64,000 nt of DNA. Source: Gracilibacillus alcaliphilus (GTDB lineage Bacteria > Bacillota > Bacilli > Bacillales > Amphibacillaceae). Under the pieces are notes generated by a model that was not told the origin of the DNA, ran no database searches, and saw only the letters and a list, made by a program, of their open reading frames with translations. Both the position numbers and the translations under genes were made by a program. Location of the stretch: NCBI RefSeq assembly GCF_016909015.1, contig NZ_JAFBFA010000008.1, forward strand, positions 1 to 64,000. The letters run 5' to 3'. Shown here in pieces: positions 35,377 to 44,859 of this stretch (the stretch's first letter is position 1; every line of letters starts with the position of its first letter).

Positions 35377-35431
35377 GGAGGTTGTTCAAGAAACTCGATA
35401 AAAATGACGTATCGATTTTTTGAACGCACAC
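35377..35431. repeat. Dispersed TTGTTCAAAAA-type repeat, copy C (short hairpin form)
   Basis: GGAGGTTGTTCAAG ... CTCGATA (35377-35400) and TATCGATTTTTTGAACGCAC (35410-35429) are inverted, leaving almost no interior. Its ends equal the two ends of copy B at 24402. Directly after ymdB, the hairpin with its T run may also act as a terminator. Confidence 0.6.
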
Positions 35432-35558
35432 TAATCGTTTTACTCCCCCAAATAATTTGAATTTTTCTTGTGATTCCTTCATAATTAAAGTAATATCTTT
35501 CATTATTGTGAATATAGTAAAAGGGGAATGACATTAGCATTTGAAGGAGGTAGCAGAA

Positions 35559-35819
35559 ATGGATGTATTAAAAGTTTCAGCAAAATCAAACCCTAATTCT
35601 GTAGCGGGCGCACTTGCAAATGTATTACGTGAACGAGGTTCGGCAGAGATTCAGGCTATAGGTGCTGGTGCACTTAACCAAGCAGTGAAGGCAGTGGCCA
35701 TTGCGCGCGGGTTCGTTGCTCCAAGCGGAGTTGATCTTGTTTGTATTCCGGCTTTTACTGACATTATGATTGATAGTGAAGAACGTACAGCGATTAAGTT
35801 GATTGTAGAACCTAGATAA
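35559..35819 (+). CDS. spoVS: Stage V sporulation protein S
   Basis: An 86-residue Alba-like protein, nearly invariant across spore formers (VLKVSAKSNPNSVAGALANV, EIQAIGAGALNQAVKAVAIA, IPAFTDIMIDSEERTAIK). It is needed for progress past stage V and coat assembly. ATG 35559 has AAGGAGG at ideal spacing; the six-codon extension to 35541 lies over that RBS. A terminator follows at 35834. Confidence 0.96.
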   Translation: MDVLKVSAKSNPNSVAGALANVLRERGSAEIQAIGAGALNQAVKAVAIARGFVAPSGVDLVCIPAFTDIMIDSEERTAIKLIVEPR

Positions 35820-35833
35820 ATGGAACGTAAGTT

Positions 35834-35866
35834 AGCCTGTTTGTTTTGGACAAACAGGCTTTTTTC
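35834..35866 (+). terminator. Rho-independent terminator after spoVS
   Basis: AGCCTGTTTG / CAAACAGGCT, a perfect 10-bp stem with a 7-nt loop and TTTTTT. Confidence 0.88.
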
Positions 35867-35936
35867 ACAATTAGAAAGCCTTAGTTTTTACTTATACTAT
35901 AATCCATAAACTTTTATACTTTCCTGGTGTAAAAAA

Positions 35937-36021
35937 GAATTCTATCCAACAGATTTGTTTTTGCTGTGAAACGAACCATCAGAAAGTCTTTCACACATGC
36001 TTCCATCTGTTGATAGAAGGA
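35937..36021 (+). other. Possible structured RNA: nested inverted repeats
   Basis: Outer arms TCTATCCAACAGAT (35941-35954) and ATCTGTTGATAGA (36005-36017) are complementary apart from one bulge. Inside them TGTGAAA and TTTCACA form a second stem. The fold is about 80 nt, has no T run and lies about 95 nt upstream of the dipeptidase start. Confidence 0.45.
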
Positions 36022-36114
36022 ATGCCAAAAATTTGATCATTTTCAATCGATTATGAGGAGGAAACTCTTGTTGATAGCAAGCTCATTTTCTGACAGTGAA
36101 AGGAGTTTGGTTAA

Positions 36115-37035
36115 ATGATTGACTGTCATTGCGATGCGCTTTATAAAATGTGGAAATATCAGCTTGATTTTGAGCAAGATGATCAGCTAGATGTCAGTTA
36201 CTCGAAATGGATACAGAGCCCTGTTCAGGTTCAGTGTTTTGCTATCTTTATCCCCCCTGATGTGCCAATGGAAGCCAAATTTGCTGCTGCACTGCAAATG
36301 GTTGACATCTTCTTTGAGAAGATTATCAAACCGTACCATAATGTCCATTTTATTCAAACCAGACAAGATCTCTTGCAGTTAAAGGATACCCAAAAAGGGG
36401 CTGTCTTGACGCTGGAAGGCTTAGACTGCATTGGTGCCGATTTGTATAAGCTGAGGATCTTATTGCATTTAGGGGTAAAGATGGTCGGGCTGTCATGGAA
36501 CCATGCCAATATTGCAGTAGACGGTATAGAAGAGGAAAGAAAGGCTGGTTTAAGTCGTTTTGGTAAGGAAGTTATTGTACTGCTAAATACAGCTAAGGTT
36601 TGGACGGATCTCTCTCATATTTCGACAACCGGTTTTTATCAAGCACTCGAATTAGCAGACCATGTAATTGTTTCGCATGCCAACAGTTATTCGATTTGCC
36701 CCCATCAGAGAAACCTAACGGATCAGCAAGTAGAAGCGGTGGCGGCAAAAGGCGGACTCATTGGGGTAACCTTTGTTAAAGAGTTTGTAACAGAGCAAGA
36801 GAAAGCGACTATCCAACATTTGTTTGCCCATATTCGTTATTTATTGCAGATAGCTGGGGAAGAAGCTCTTGTATTTGGCTCAGATTTCGACGGTACTGAT
36901 CAATTTATCGAACATGTTACTTCTATTGAGGACTATAACTATGTCCTGGCGTATTTGTCTGCCCATTTATCGCAAAAGCAATTAAATCAAATCAGCTGGC
37001 AAAATTTTGTGCGTGTTTTTCCATGTGAACAATAA
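36115..37035 (+). CDS. Membrane dipeptidase-family (peptidase M19) enzyme
   Basis: A 306-residue zinc dipeptidase. The family markers are IDCHCDALYKMW at the N-terminus (first His-x-Asp metal ligands), the bridging Glu in TLEGLDCIG, VGLSWNHANI, the His ligand in LSHIS and in IVSHANS, and FGSDFDGTD near the end. No signal peptide is visible, so it is cytoplasmic. AAAGGAG precedes ATG 36115. In B. subtilis, tdh and kbl are found between spoVS and miaB; here the dipeptidase occupies that place. Substrate specificity unknown. Confidence 0.9.
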   Translation: MIDCHCDALYKMWKYQLDFEQDDQLDVSYSKWIQSPVQVQCFAIFIPPDVPMEAKFAAALQMVDIFFEKIIKPYHNVHFIQTRQDLLQLKDTQKGAVLTLEGLDCIGADLYKLRILLHLGVKMVGLSWNHANIAVDGIEEERKAGLSRFGKEVIVLLNTAKVWTDLSHISTTGFYQALELADHVIVSHANSYSICPHQRNLTDQQVEAVAAKGGLIGVTFVKEFVTEQEKATIQHLFAHIRYLLQIAGEEALVFGSDFDGTDQFIEHVTSIEDYNYVLAYLSAHLSQKQLNQISWQNFVRVFPCEQ

Positions 37036-37145
37036 ATCGTTTTGTATTTATGTGTTATATCTACTATAATAGATGAAGTGGTTATTATGAGCTCAATGAT
37101 AGCTTCAAGGCTACAGTATAAAGTAAGAAAGGAGTTTTTACTGCA

Positions 37146-38723
37146 ATGAATGAAAAACAACGATTAGAGAGTCAGCAAATTAATCAAAAGAGTTCAGCGG
37201 ACGTAAAATCCGATGGGAACGATAACTTAAATCGACTAAAAGAAATGTCCAGTGATGAATTAATCTCGAGATATTTTCAGACAACATATGAACCGCCAAA
37301 TATGCGAAAAGCGAAAAAACGTCTTAAAAAAGATGTAGATATCCATTATGATTTCGATATTCCGGAAGAAATGAAGCAATTTGGTGTAGGTAAGAAATTT
37401 ATGATTCGTACATATGGCTGTCAAATGAATGAGCATGATACAGAAGTGATGGCAGGGATCCTCTCACAAATGGGGTATCAGTCCACTGAGGAAACACAAG
37501 AGGCTGATATTATTCTGTTGAATACTTGTGCGATTCGTGAAAATGCAGAAAACAAAGTGTTTGGTGAAATTGGACATTTGAAGCCATTGAAGATGGAAAA
37601 TCCAGAGCTGATTATCGGGGTATGCGGCTGTATGTCTCAAGAAGAAGCGGTTGTCAATCGAATCTTGAAGAAACACCCATTTATTGACTTGATTTTTGGT
37701 ACCCATAATATCCACCGCCTGCCTCAATTAGTAAGTGAAGCTGCCTTCAGTAAAGAGATGGTTGTCGAGGTATGGTCCAAAGAAGGCGATATCATGGAGA
37801 ATCTGCCTAAAGTGCGTAACGGCAGAATCAAGGCTTGGGTAAATATTATGTATGGCTGTGACAAGTTCTGTACGTACTGTATTGTCCCATATACAAGAGG
37901 GAAGGAACGCAGCCGTCTGCCTGAAGATGTGATTCAAGAAGTACGTCATTTGGCAGCACAAGGTTATCAAGAGATTACCTTGTTGGGGCAGAATGTCAAT
38001 GCTTATGGTAAAGATTTAGAATTTGAGTACGGTTTGGGCGATCTAATGGAGGAAATCAGCAAAATTGATATTCCGCGAGTGCGTTTCACGACTTCTCACC
38101 CGCGCGATTTTGATGACCGCCTGATTGAGGTACTGGCAAAAGGCGGCAACCTGCTAGATCATATTCATTTACCGGTACAATCAGGAAGTTCAGACGTATT
38201 ACGTGTTATGGCCCGTCGCTATACGCGTGAAGACTATCTAGAACTTGTGCGTAAGATTCGTGAAGCCATGCCAAATGCTACCTTAACAACAGATATTATT
38301 GTTGGCTTCCCGAATGAAACAGATGAGCAGTTTGAAGAAACCATGACACTAGTAGAAGAGGTCGGCTTCGAGAGTGCTTATACGTTTATTTACTCACCAA
38401 GAGAAGGTACACCAGCTGCCCGTTGGGAAGATAATATCCCGATGGAAGTGAAGAAAGAACGTCTGCAGCGTTTAAACGCCTTAATCAATAAACAATCTGC
38501 AGAAGCCATGAAGAAATATCAAGGACAAACCGTTAAGGTGTTGGTAGAAGGGGAAAGTAAGAAAGACCCGGATGTCCTTTCTGGTTATACAGAACAAAAT
38601 AAACTGGTTAATTTCAAAGCGCCAAAATCAGTTATTGGAAAAATTGTAGATGTAAAAATCAATCATGCAAAAACATGGACACTTGATGGAGAATTAGTCG
38701 AGTCAACAGTTGAGGTGAACTAA
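37146..38723 (+). CDS. miaB: tRNA-2-methylthio-N6-dimethylallyladenosine synthase
   Basis: A 525-residue radical-SAM methylthiotransferase acting on i6A37 of tRNA after MiaA. It has an extended N-terminus of about 75 residues, the UPF0004 domain with YGCQMNEHDTE and further Fe-S cysteines (NTCAIRENAE, GVCGCMSQEE), the radical-SAM CDKFCTYC at about Cys238-Cys245, and a C-terminal TRAM domain. Long N-terminal extensions are normal for Bacilli. ricA starts directly after its stop codon, so the two are co-expressed. Confidence 0.96.
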   Translation: MNEKQRLESQQINQKSSADVKSDGNDNLNRLKEMSSDELISRYFQTTYEPPNMRKAKKRLKKDVDIHYDFDIPEEMKQFGVGKKFMIRTYGCQMNEHDTEVMAGILSQMGYQSTEETQEADIILLNTCAIRENAENKVFGEIGHLKPLKMENPELIIGVCGCMSQEEAVVNRILKKHPFIDLIFGTHNIHRLPQLVSEAAFSKEMVVEVWSKEGDIMENLPKVRNGRIKAWVNIMYGCDKFCTYCIVPYTRGKERSRLPEDVIQEVRHLAAQGYQEITLLGQNVNAYGKDLEFEYGLGDLMEEISKIDIPRVRFTTSHPRDFDDRLIEVLAKGGNLLDHIHLPVQSGSSDVLRVMARRYTREDYLELVRKIREAMPNATLTTDIIVGFPNETDEQFEETMTLVEEVGFESAYTFIYSPREGTPAARWEDNIPMEVKKERLQRLNALINKQSAEAMKKYQGQTVKVLVEGESKKDPDVLSGYTEQNKLVNFKAPKSVIGKIVDVKINHAKTWTLDGELVESTVEVN

Positions 38724-39149
38724 ATGGCAAAGTATACAAGAGCAGAAGTAATGGAGCATGCCCATAGTCTGGCAAAAAAGATGGCAAATATGGAAGAAAT
38801 CGACCGTTTTAAACAACTAGAAGCGAAATTAAATGAGAATAATAAGGTTCAAAGTTCTATCAAAAAGATCAAGGCACTGCAGAAACAAGCCGTTAATTTT
38901 CAAGCATATGGCAAAGAAGAGGCCTTAAAACGAGTAGAGCAGGAGATTGACCGTTTGCAAGCGGAGATTGATGAAGTCCCGGTTGTACAAGAATTTAAAG
39001 AATCACAAGTGGTCATTAATGATCTGCTCCAACTTGTTACCAATACAATTGCCAGAGAAATCACTAATGAAGTGATCCGTTCCACTGGCGGTGATTTACT
39101 TGCTGGCGAAACAGGCTCCCAGCGCAAACATGGCAGTCATTGTTCTTAA
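38724..39149 (+). CDS. ricA: RicA (YmcA), YlbF/YmcA family regulator of RNase Y
   Basis: A 141-residue helical protein (KYTRAEVMEHAHSLAKKMAN, FKQLEAKLNENNKVQSSIKK). With RicF and RicT it forms an Fe-S-containing complex that steers RNase Y and promotes competence, biofilm and sporulation in B. subtilis. The C-terminal Cys in KHGSHCS is in the position expected for a cluster ligand. Its ATG follows the miaB stop with no gap. Two hairpins follow. Confidence 0.92.
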   Translation: MAKYTRAEVMEHAHSLAKKMANMEEIDRFKQLEAKLNENNKVQSSIKKIKALQKQAVNFQAYGKEEALKRVEQEIDRLQAEIDEVPVVQEFKESQVVINDLLQLVTNTIAREITNEVIRSTGGDLLAGETGSQRKHGSHCS

Positions 39150-39166
39150 TGGTTAATAGGAATGAC

Positions 39167-39243
39167 AAAGGCGAGTTAGGCTCCCGCGCGGAGTTTACTT
39201 GCCTTTTCTTAGTATGAGTCTTTACTGGTGACAGTCTCATACT
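39167..39243 (+). terminator. Two consecutive hairpins after miaB-ricA
   Basis: First: AAAGGCGAGT pairs with ACTTGCCTTT, with an inner CTCC/GGAG, followed by TCTT. Second: AGTATGAG (39211-39218) pairs perfectly with CTCATACT (39236-39243), but has no T run. Confidence 0.6.
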
Positions 39244-39544
39244 TAAGTTGAAGGTATAGTGTAGGTCGCTTCAGAAACAGCCTCTGCTCCTCATAGTCTT
39301 GAGTTTCTCTTCTTAATCTCCATTGATTATCCTCCCTTCTTTTATTTGTTTCGCATGTGAGTGTTTTTTTGCTGAAGATATGCAAAATGAAGATTTCCTA
39401 TGAAATAAATTTTTATCTTGGCACACCTTTTATAGGCAGGTGCATAGGATATATCAGGTACTAGGGCCAGCATTTGCAGATGAGGCACTCTAGGCGAATT
39501 ACTTGCATAAGATGTAAGGGAAATTATGAGGGAGGATTTTGTAT
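39244..39544. other. Upstream region of cotE
   Basis: About 300 bp without a gene. It should hold the sporulation-specific cotE promoters, but I could not pick out SigE or SigK elements with confidence. Confidence 0.4.
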
Positions 39545-40108
39545 ATGTCTTTTTTGGATCAGCAATACCGTGAAATTATTACGAAAGCGGTCATTGGCAA
39601 AGGCAGAAAATTTCGACAAGAAACAGATATTATTACACCAGCACATCGTCCGTCTAGCATTTTAGGCTGTTGGATCATTAATCATCACTACCATGCAAAA
39701 TTGACAAAAGAGGATACCGTCGAGATTCGCGGCAGTTATGACGCCAATATTTGGTATGCTTATAATGATAATACCAAAACAGAAGTCATTACAGAGCGCA
39801 TGGAATATTGTGATACAGTAACGTTAACGATTAGGGATAAACAACACTTTGGTGAAGAATGTGATGTAATTGCTAAGGTAATTCAACAGCCGAATTGTTT
39901 AGAATGCAGAATTGATAAGAAAGGCAATAAAATAAAAGTAGACGTAGAAAGAGAGTTTCTAGTAGAAGTTATCGGCGAAACAAAAGTCTGTGTCAAAGTA
40001 GACCCGAAATGTAAGGAGCGTGAAACAGAAGATTGGGACTTAGCTATTTCTGATGAAGAATTAGAAGAACTTGATCCTGATTTCTTGGATGATAAAGAAG
40101 AAGAATAA
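39545..40108 (+). CDS. cotE: Spore outer coat morphogenetic protein CotE
   Basis: A 187-residue protein needed to assemble the outer spore coat in B. subtilis. It has the conserved REIITKAVIGKGRKFRQETD, PSSILGCWIINHHYHA and EIRGSYDANIWYAYNDNTKT segments and a very acidic C-terminal tail. ATG 39545 has GGAGG 9 nt upstream; a TTG two codons earlier is less likely. It is followed by a terminator and lies upstream of mutSL as in B. subtilis. Confidence 0.96.
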   Translation: MSFLDQQYREIITKAVIGKGRKFRQETDIITPAHRPSSILGCWIINHHYHAKLTKEDTVEIRGSYDANIWYAYNDNTKTEVITERMEYCDTVTLTIRDKQHFGEECDVIAKVIQQPNCLECRIDKKGNKIKVDVEREFLVEVIGETKVCVKVDPKCKERETEDWDLAISDEELEELDPDFLDDKEEE

Positions 40109-40111
40109 CTA

Positions 40112-40146
40112 TGACAGTGTGGGACGTTCTCACACTGTTATTTTTT
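40112..40146 (+). terminator. Rho-independent terminator after cotE
   Basis: ACAGTGTG / CACACTGT stem with a short loop, then TATTTTTT. Confidence 0.85.
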
Positions 40147-40155
40147 GCACTAGTA

Positions 40156-40222
40156 GAGGTTGTTCAAAAAGCCCAATAAAAATGATACAGTGAATGTCGG
40201 AGTTAGCGGCAGAGGAACTTCA
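40156..40222. repeat. Dispersed TTGTTCAAAAA-type repeat, copy D
   Basis: GAGGTTGTTCAAAAAG starts a stretch that aligns by eye over about 65 bp with 7721-7785 (shared GTTCAAAAA, GAATGT, AGTTA and GGAACTT). Only the left end is clear. Confidence 0.55.
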
Positions 40223-40315
40223 GTATCAAAAAATAAAAAGTGGATTATTTATCGCTAAAGACTCTCTATGATATAATAAAAAAAGACTTGAGAAAATGTT
40301 GGGGGATAAAAATAA

Positions 40316-42907
40316 ATGGCTTATACACCGATGATACAGCAATATTTAAAAATAAAAGCAGATTACCAGGATTGCTTTTTATTTTTTCGCCTAGGCGATT
40401 TCTATGAAATGTTTTTTGAAGACGCCAAAAAGGCGGCACTAGAATTAGAGATCACCTTGACAAGCCGTGATGGAGGCGGTGATGATAGAATTCCAATGTG
40501 TGGTGTTCCTTTTCATTCTGCAGAAAATTACATAAAAGCCTTAATAGAAAAAGGATTTAAGGTAGCTATTTGTGAACAGGTAGAAGACCCGAAGACAGCA
40601 AAGGGTGTGGTAAAACGAGAAGTTGTTCAAGTAATAACACCTGGAACAGTGATGGAAGGGGCTATGCTGGAAGATAAAGAGAATAATTATTTGGCAATGG
40701 TGCATCAGATAGACCATCATTGTTTTGCGCTTGCTTATACGGACATGTCAACAGGTGAAACTTTTGTAATGGAAGTTACCAAAGGATGGAGTGCCCTGCT
40801 AAGCGAATTGTATAATCGCCCAATTAAAGAGGTAGTGGTTAAGGATGATTTAGCAGAACAATATATCACCGAATTAACAGAGAAAATGCAGGTAACCGTT
40901 TCTTTTGCTATCGATATCCGAGAGGTGGATGCAATCGATCAACTGATAACAGAAGTGACGGAAGCAGAATTAAGATATACCTGTCAATTGTTATATCAAT
41001 ATGTCTTCCATACACAGAAGCGTGCTATCGCTCATTTGCAACAAGCGAAGGTAATTGAATTAAAAGAACATATGACCTTGGATATGTACTCACAACGTAA
41101 TTTAGAGATTACTAGTTCGCTCATGCGTAAAGAGAAATTTGGCAGTCTCTTATGGGTGATGGATCGGACGGTAACAGCCATGGGCGCACGGAAATTAAAA
41201 AAATGGCTGGAACGCCCATTACTCACTCGTTCGCTTGTGGAAGAACGCTTGGATCTGGTTACAGGTTTTAATGATCAATTCTTTGAGCGGGAAGAAATCC
41301 GGGAATCCTTGCAATCTATTTATGATATGGAACGCTTATCAGGACGAGTATCCTTTGGTAATGTCAATGCCCGAGACTTGATTCAATTAAAACGTTCCTT
41401 GACCAAGGTACCGGTGATTAAAGAACAGTTAACAGCATTTGATCACCCTGCCATTAAGCAGCTGGCTCAATCGATTGATCCGCTTCCTGACCTCTTTCAA
41501 TTGTTAGAAGATAGTATTGCCGAAGAACCACCGATCTCGATCACTGAAGGCAATATATTGAAAGATGGTTATCACGAGGAACTTGATCGTTATCGTGATG
41601 CGTCAAGAAATGGAAAACAATGGATTGCTGAACTGGAACAGAGAGAAAAGGCAGAAACCAATATTAAATCATTAAAGATTGGATATAATCGAGTGTTTGG
41701 TTATTATATTGAGGTAACCAGAGCCAATTTATCATTGATACCGGAAGGAAGATATCAGCGCAAACAAACATTAACCAATGCTGAACGGTTTATTACGGAA
41801 GAATTAAAAGAAAAAGAAACACTTATTTTAGAAGCTGAAGAAAAGAGTGTGGAGTTAGAATATCAATTATTTTTAGAAATAAGAGAAAAAATAAAATCCT
41901 TTATACCTGCGTTACAACAACTGGCTGATACCATTAGTGAGATAGATGTCTATCAAAGCTATGCGACGGTAAGTGAGGAAAATCATTATGTACGGCCTGT
42001 TTTTTCTGATGATCGATCCATTACTATCGAAGAAAGCAGGCACCCGGTTGTTGAAAAGGTGATGAAGAACGAGCAATTTGTGCCAAATGGTTTTGAACTT
42101 ACTACAGATAAACAGTTGTTATTAATTACTGGTCCGAACATGTCTGGGAAGAGCACCTATATGCGTCAGCTTGCATTAACTGTTATTATGGCGCAAGTTG
42201 GCTGCTTTGTACCAGCCAAATCAGCACAACTGGCTATCGTTGATCAGATCTTTACTAGAATCGGAGCGGCTGATGATCTTGTGTCTGGCCAAAGTACCTT
42301 TATGGTCGAAATGCTGGAAGCAAATCATGCCATTCAGCATGCGACACCTGACAGTTTGATCCTTTTGGACGAGATTGGCAGAGGGACAAGCACCTATGAT
42401 GGTATGGCATTGGCACAAGCTATTATTGAATATATTCATGACCATATTAAAGCAAAAACCTTGTTTTCTACGCACTATCATGAATTAACTAGCCTCGAGG
42501 AGAATCTGCCGGCACTAAAAAATATTCATGTACGGGCAGAAGAAATTGACGGTAAGGTCGTCTTTCTTCATCAAATTCATCCTGGGGCAGCCGATGAGAG
42601 CTATGGTATCCATGTAGCCCAGTTAGCAGGCCTGCCGGGTCCGCTGATTGAACGGGCAAGTGTGATCTTGAACCAATTGGAAAATGTGGATGCACCAGCC
42701 GTACAAACGGACAAGCAAGAGACAGCAATGGAACAGATGGCCTTTTTTGAAATGGTGCCAAAATCAGAAGCTAAGCGAAAGACAACCCATTCAGATGATG
42801 AGATTCGAAAAACCTTATCAAGTCTTAATATTTTAGAAATGACACCGATGGATGCCATCAATCAGTTGTATCAGCTTCAAAAACAGGCTAAGGGTAAAGA
42901 GGGGTGA
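40316..42907 (+). CDS. mutS: DNA mismatch repair protein MutS
   Basis: An 863-residue mismatch sensor. The mismatch-wedge motif FYEMF is at residues 29-33, the connector, lever and clamp domains follow, and the ATPase has Walker A GPNMSGKST near residue 606, LILLDEIGRGTSTYDG (Walker B and signature) and STHYHEL. The C-terminal tail holds the dimer and beta-clamp contact region. mutL follows after 6 nt, so the two are one operon. Confidence 0.97.
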   Translation: MAYTPMIQQYLKIKADYQDCFLFFRLGDFYEMFFEDAKKAALELEITLTSRDGGGDDRIPMCGVPFHSAENYIKALIEKGFKVAICEQVEDPKTAKGVVKREVVQVITPGTVMEGAMLEDKENNYLAMVHQIDHHCFALAYTDMSTGETFVMEVTKGWSALLSELYNRPIKEVVVKDDLAEQYITELTEKMQVTVSFAIDIREVDAIDQLITEVTEAELRYTCQLLYQYVFHTQKRAIAHLQQAKVIELKEHMTLDMYSQRNLEITSSLMRKEKFGSLLWVMDRTVTAMGARKLKKWLERPLLTRSLVEERLDLVTGFNDQFFEREEIRESLQSIYDMERLSGRVSFGNVNARDLIQLKRSLTKVPVIKEQLTAFDHPAIKQLAQSIDPLPDLFQLLEDSIAEEPPISITEGNILKDGYHEELDRYRDASRNGKQWIAELEQREKAETNIKSLKIGYNRVFGYYIEVTRANLSLIPEGRYQRKQTLTNAERFITEELKEKETLILEAEEKSVELEYQLFLEIREKIKSFIPALQQLADTISEIDVYQSYATVSEENHYVRPVFSDDRSITIEESRHPVVEKVMKNEQFVPNGFELTTDKQLLLITGPNMSGKSTYMRQLALTVIMAQVGCFVPAKSAQLAIVDQIFTRIGAADDLVSGQSTFMVEMLEANHAIQHATPDSLILLDEIGRGTSTYDGMALAQAIIEYIHDHIKAKTLFSTHYHELTSLEENLPALKNIHVRAEEIDGKVVFLHQIHPGAADESYGIHVAQLAGLPGPLIERASVILNQLENVDAPAVQTDKQETAMEQMAFFEMVPKSEAKRKTTHSDDEIRKTLSSLNILEMTPMDAINQLYQLQKQAKGKEG

Positions 42908-42913
42908 TTTAAT

Positions 42914-44740
42914 ATGCAGATACGTGAACTGCCCGATTATTTAGCCAATAAAATAGCAGCTGGTGAAGTAGTGGAACGTCCAGCTTCTGTTGTGAAGGAA
43001 CTTGTTGAAAATAGTGTCGATGCCAGGAGCAGCTGGATTAAAATCGATATTACAGAAGCGGGACTGCAAGAGATTAAGGTAACAGATAATGGCGTCGGTA
43101 TCCCGCACGACCAATGTAAACGGGCATTTTTGCGGCATGCAACTAGTAAAATCAATAATGAAAATGATTTATTTCACATTAAAACCTTAGGCTTTAGAGG
43201 CGAGGCATTGGCAAGTATTGCGGCTGTCAGCAGACTGACATTAAAAACCTCTACTGGTGATGAGGCAGGTACAATTTTAACCATAGAGGGCGGTAATGTT
43301 AAGGAAGAGGCCAGAGGTGATGCCAGACAAGGTACTGAAATTACGGTGCAAGACATTTTTTTTAATACACCGGCACGTTTGAAATATTTAAAAACAGTTC
43401 ATACTGAATTAGGCCATATCACAGATATTATGAATCGAATTGCTTTTTCTCATCCTGATATTCGATTTGAACTGACCCATAATGGTAAACGAATTTTTCA
43501 AACGACAGGCAAAGGAGATTTACGACAAATAGCCTCCTCGGTATATGGTCTGCAAGTAGCCAAACAAATGCTTCCGGTAGAAACAGAAACATTGGATTAC
43601 AGCATCAAAGGCTTTATCGCTAAACCAGAGGTTAATCGTGCCTCCCGTCAATATATAACAACAATCGTCAATGGCCGTTTTATCAAAAGTTTCCGTGTAG
43701 CCAAAGCAATCACGGATGGATTCCATACCTTTCTACCAATTGGCAGACAGCCAGTGGTGATTTTAATGATTGAAATGGATCCCTACTTAATTGATGTGAA
43801 TGTGCATCCGACCAAGCTGGAAGTGCGATTCAGTAAAGAGAAAGAATTATGTGAAGCTATATCAGATATGATTAAGCAGGCCTTGCATCAGCAAACGTTA
43901 ATACCAGACGCACCGCATCATAAACCGAAAGAAAAAATAATTTCCGATCAAGCACAGTTTGATTTTGATCAAGCTGAGAAACCGAAAAGTCGCCAGGAAC
44001 AGCCGCTGGAGACAGTTGTACACCAAGCAAATCAGGTAAAAGAGCCGCTTAAAGAAAGTTTTGAGCCAGAGGTGGAGGACCTGACTCCTATTGCAGAAAC
44101 ATTAGATCAGCCTCCGAAAGATAGGGAACCGCCTAAGAAACAAGAGCAGCCTGCCTATCGTGTGCCGGTTATGTATCCTATCGGTCAGCACCATGGCACT
44201 TATATTATCGCTCAGAATGAAACTGGTCTGTATATCATTGATCAACATGCCGCACAGGAACGGATTAAATATGAATTTTTCCGCAGCAAAATTGGGGAAG
44301 TGGACAATCAGCTTCAGGACTTGATGGTGCCTCTGACCTTTGAGTTTACCCAGCAAGAGGCACTCTATGTAGAACAATACAAGCAAGCCTTGGAAGAGGT
44401 TGGATTGTTTTTTGAGTCGTTTGGCCAACAGACATATATGGTGCGTTCTCATCCGCAATGGTTTCCAACTGGTGAGGAGGAAGAGATCATTCGCGAGATG
44501 GTGGATCAATTAATGGAAGACAGACAGGTGAATATTCACGAATTGAGGGAAGAGGCCGCGATTCTGATGTCTTGCAAAAAGTCGATTAAGGCTAACCATT
44601 ATTTAAATTTGCAAGATATGCAGCAATTGCTAGATGATTTGCGAAAATGTGAAGAGCCCTTTACCTGCCCGCACGGCCGCCCGGTGATTATCCAATTCAG
44701 CAAATATGAAATGGAAAAAATGTTTAAACGGGTGATGTAA
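42914..44740 (+). CDS. mutL: DNA mismatch repair protein MutL, endonuclease type
   Basis: A 608-residue GHKL ATPase and nicking endonuclease. N-terminal ATP motifs are ELVENSVDA, DNGVGIP, TSKI and GFRGEALAS. The linker (about 335-420) is charged and proline-rich. The C-terminal endonuclease motif DQHAAQERIKYE starts near Asp443, with the metal-site partners SCKKSIKAN and CPHGRPV. Presence of the motif shows strand nicking by MutL itself, as in organisms without MutH. RBS GAGGGGTG overlaps the end of mutS. Confidence 0.97.
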   Translation: MQIRELPDYLANKIAAGEVVERPASVVKELVENSVDARSSWIKIDITEAGLQEIKVTDNGVGIPHDQCKRAFLRHATSKINNENDLFHIKTLGFRGEALASIAAVSRLTLKTSTGDEAGTILTIEGGNVKEEARGDARQGTEITVQDIFFNTPARLKYLKTVHTELGHITDIMNRIAFSHPDIRFELTHNGKRIFQTTGKGDLRQIASSVYGLQVAKQMLPVETETLDYSIKGFIAKPEVNRASRQYITTIVNGRFIKSFRVAKAITDGFHTFLPIGRQPVVILMIEMDPYLIDVNVHPTKLEVRFSKEKELCEAISDMIKQALHQQTLIPDAPHHKPKEKIISDQAQFDFDQAEKPKSRQEQPLETVVHQANQVKEPLKESFEPEVEDLTPIAETLDQPPKDREPPKKQEQPAYRVPVMYPIGQHHGTYIIAQNETGLYIIDQHAAQERIKYEFFRSKIGEVDNQLQDLMVPLTFEFTQQEALYVEQYKQALEEVGLFFESFGQQTYMVRSHPQWFPTGEEEEIIREMVDQLMEDRQVNIHELREEAAILMSCKKSIKANHYLNLQDMQQLLDDLRKCEEPFTCPHGRPVIIQFSKYEMEKMFKRVM

Positions 44741-44859
44741 ATAGGTGAATATCACAGGTTACTCTTGTATACTAGAAGAGGATATGCAAAAAGATATAAA
44801 AACGGAAGGCAGTCCGCATTATATGGAATAAGCCATTTCCGCAGAAGGTTTGTGATAGG

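Noticed and set aside
42489..42861. Antisense ORFs of 80-90 codons within mutS and mutL
   Set aside because: They lie fully within strongly conserved genes on the other strand, with no RBS and no family resemblance.
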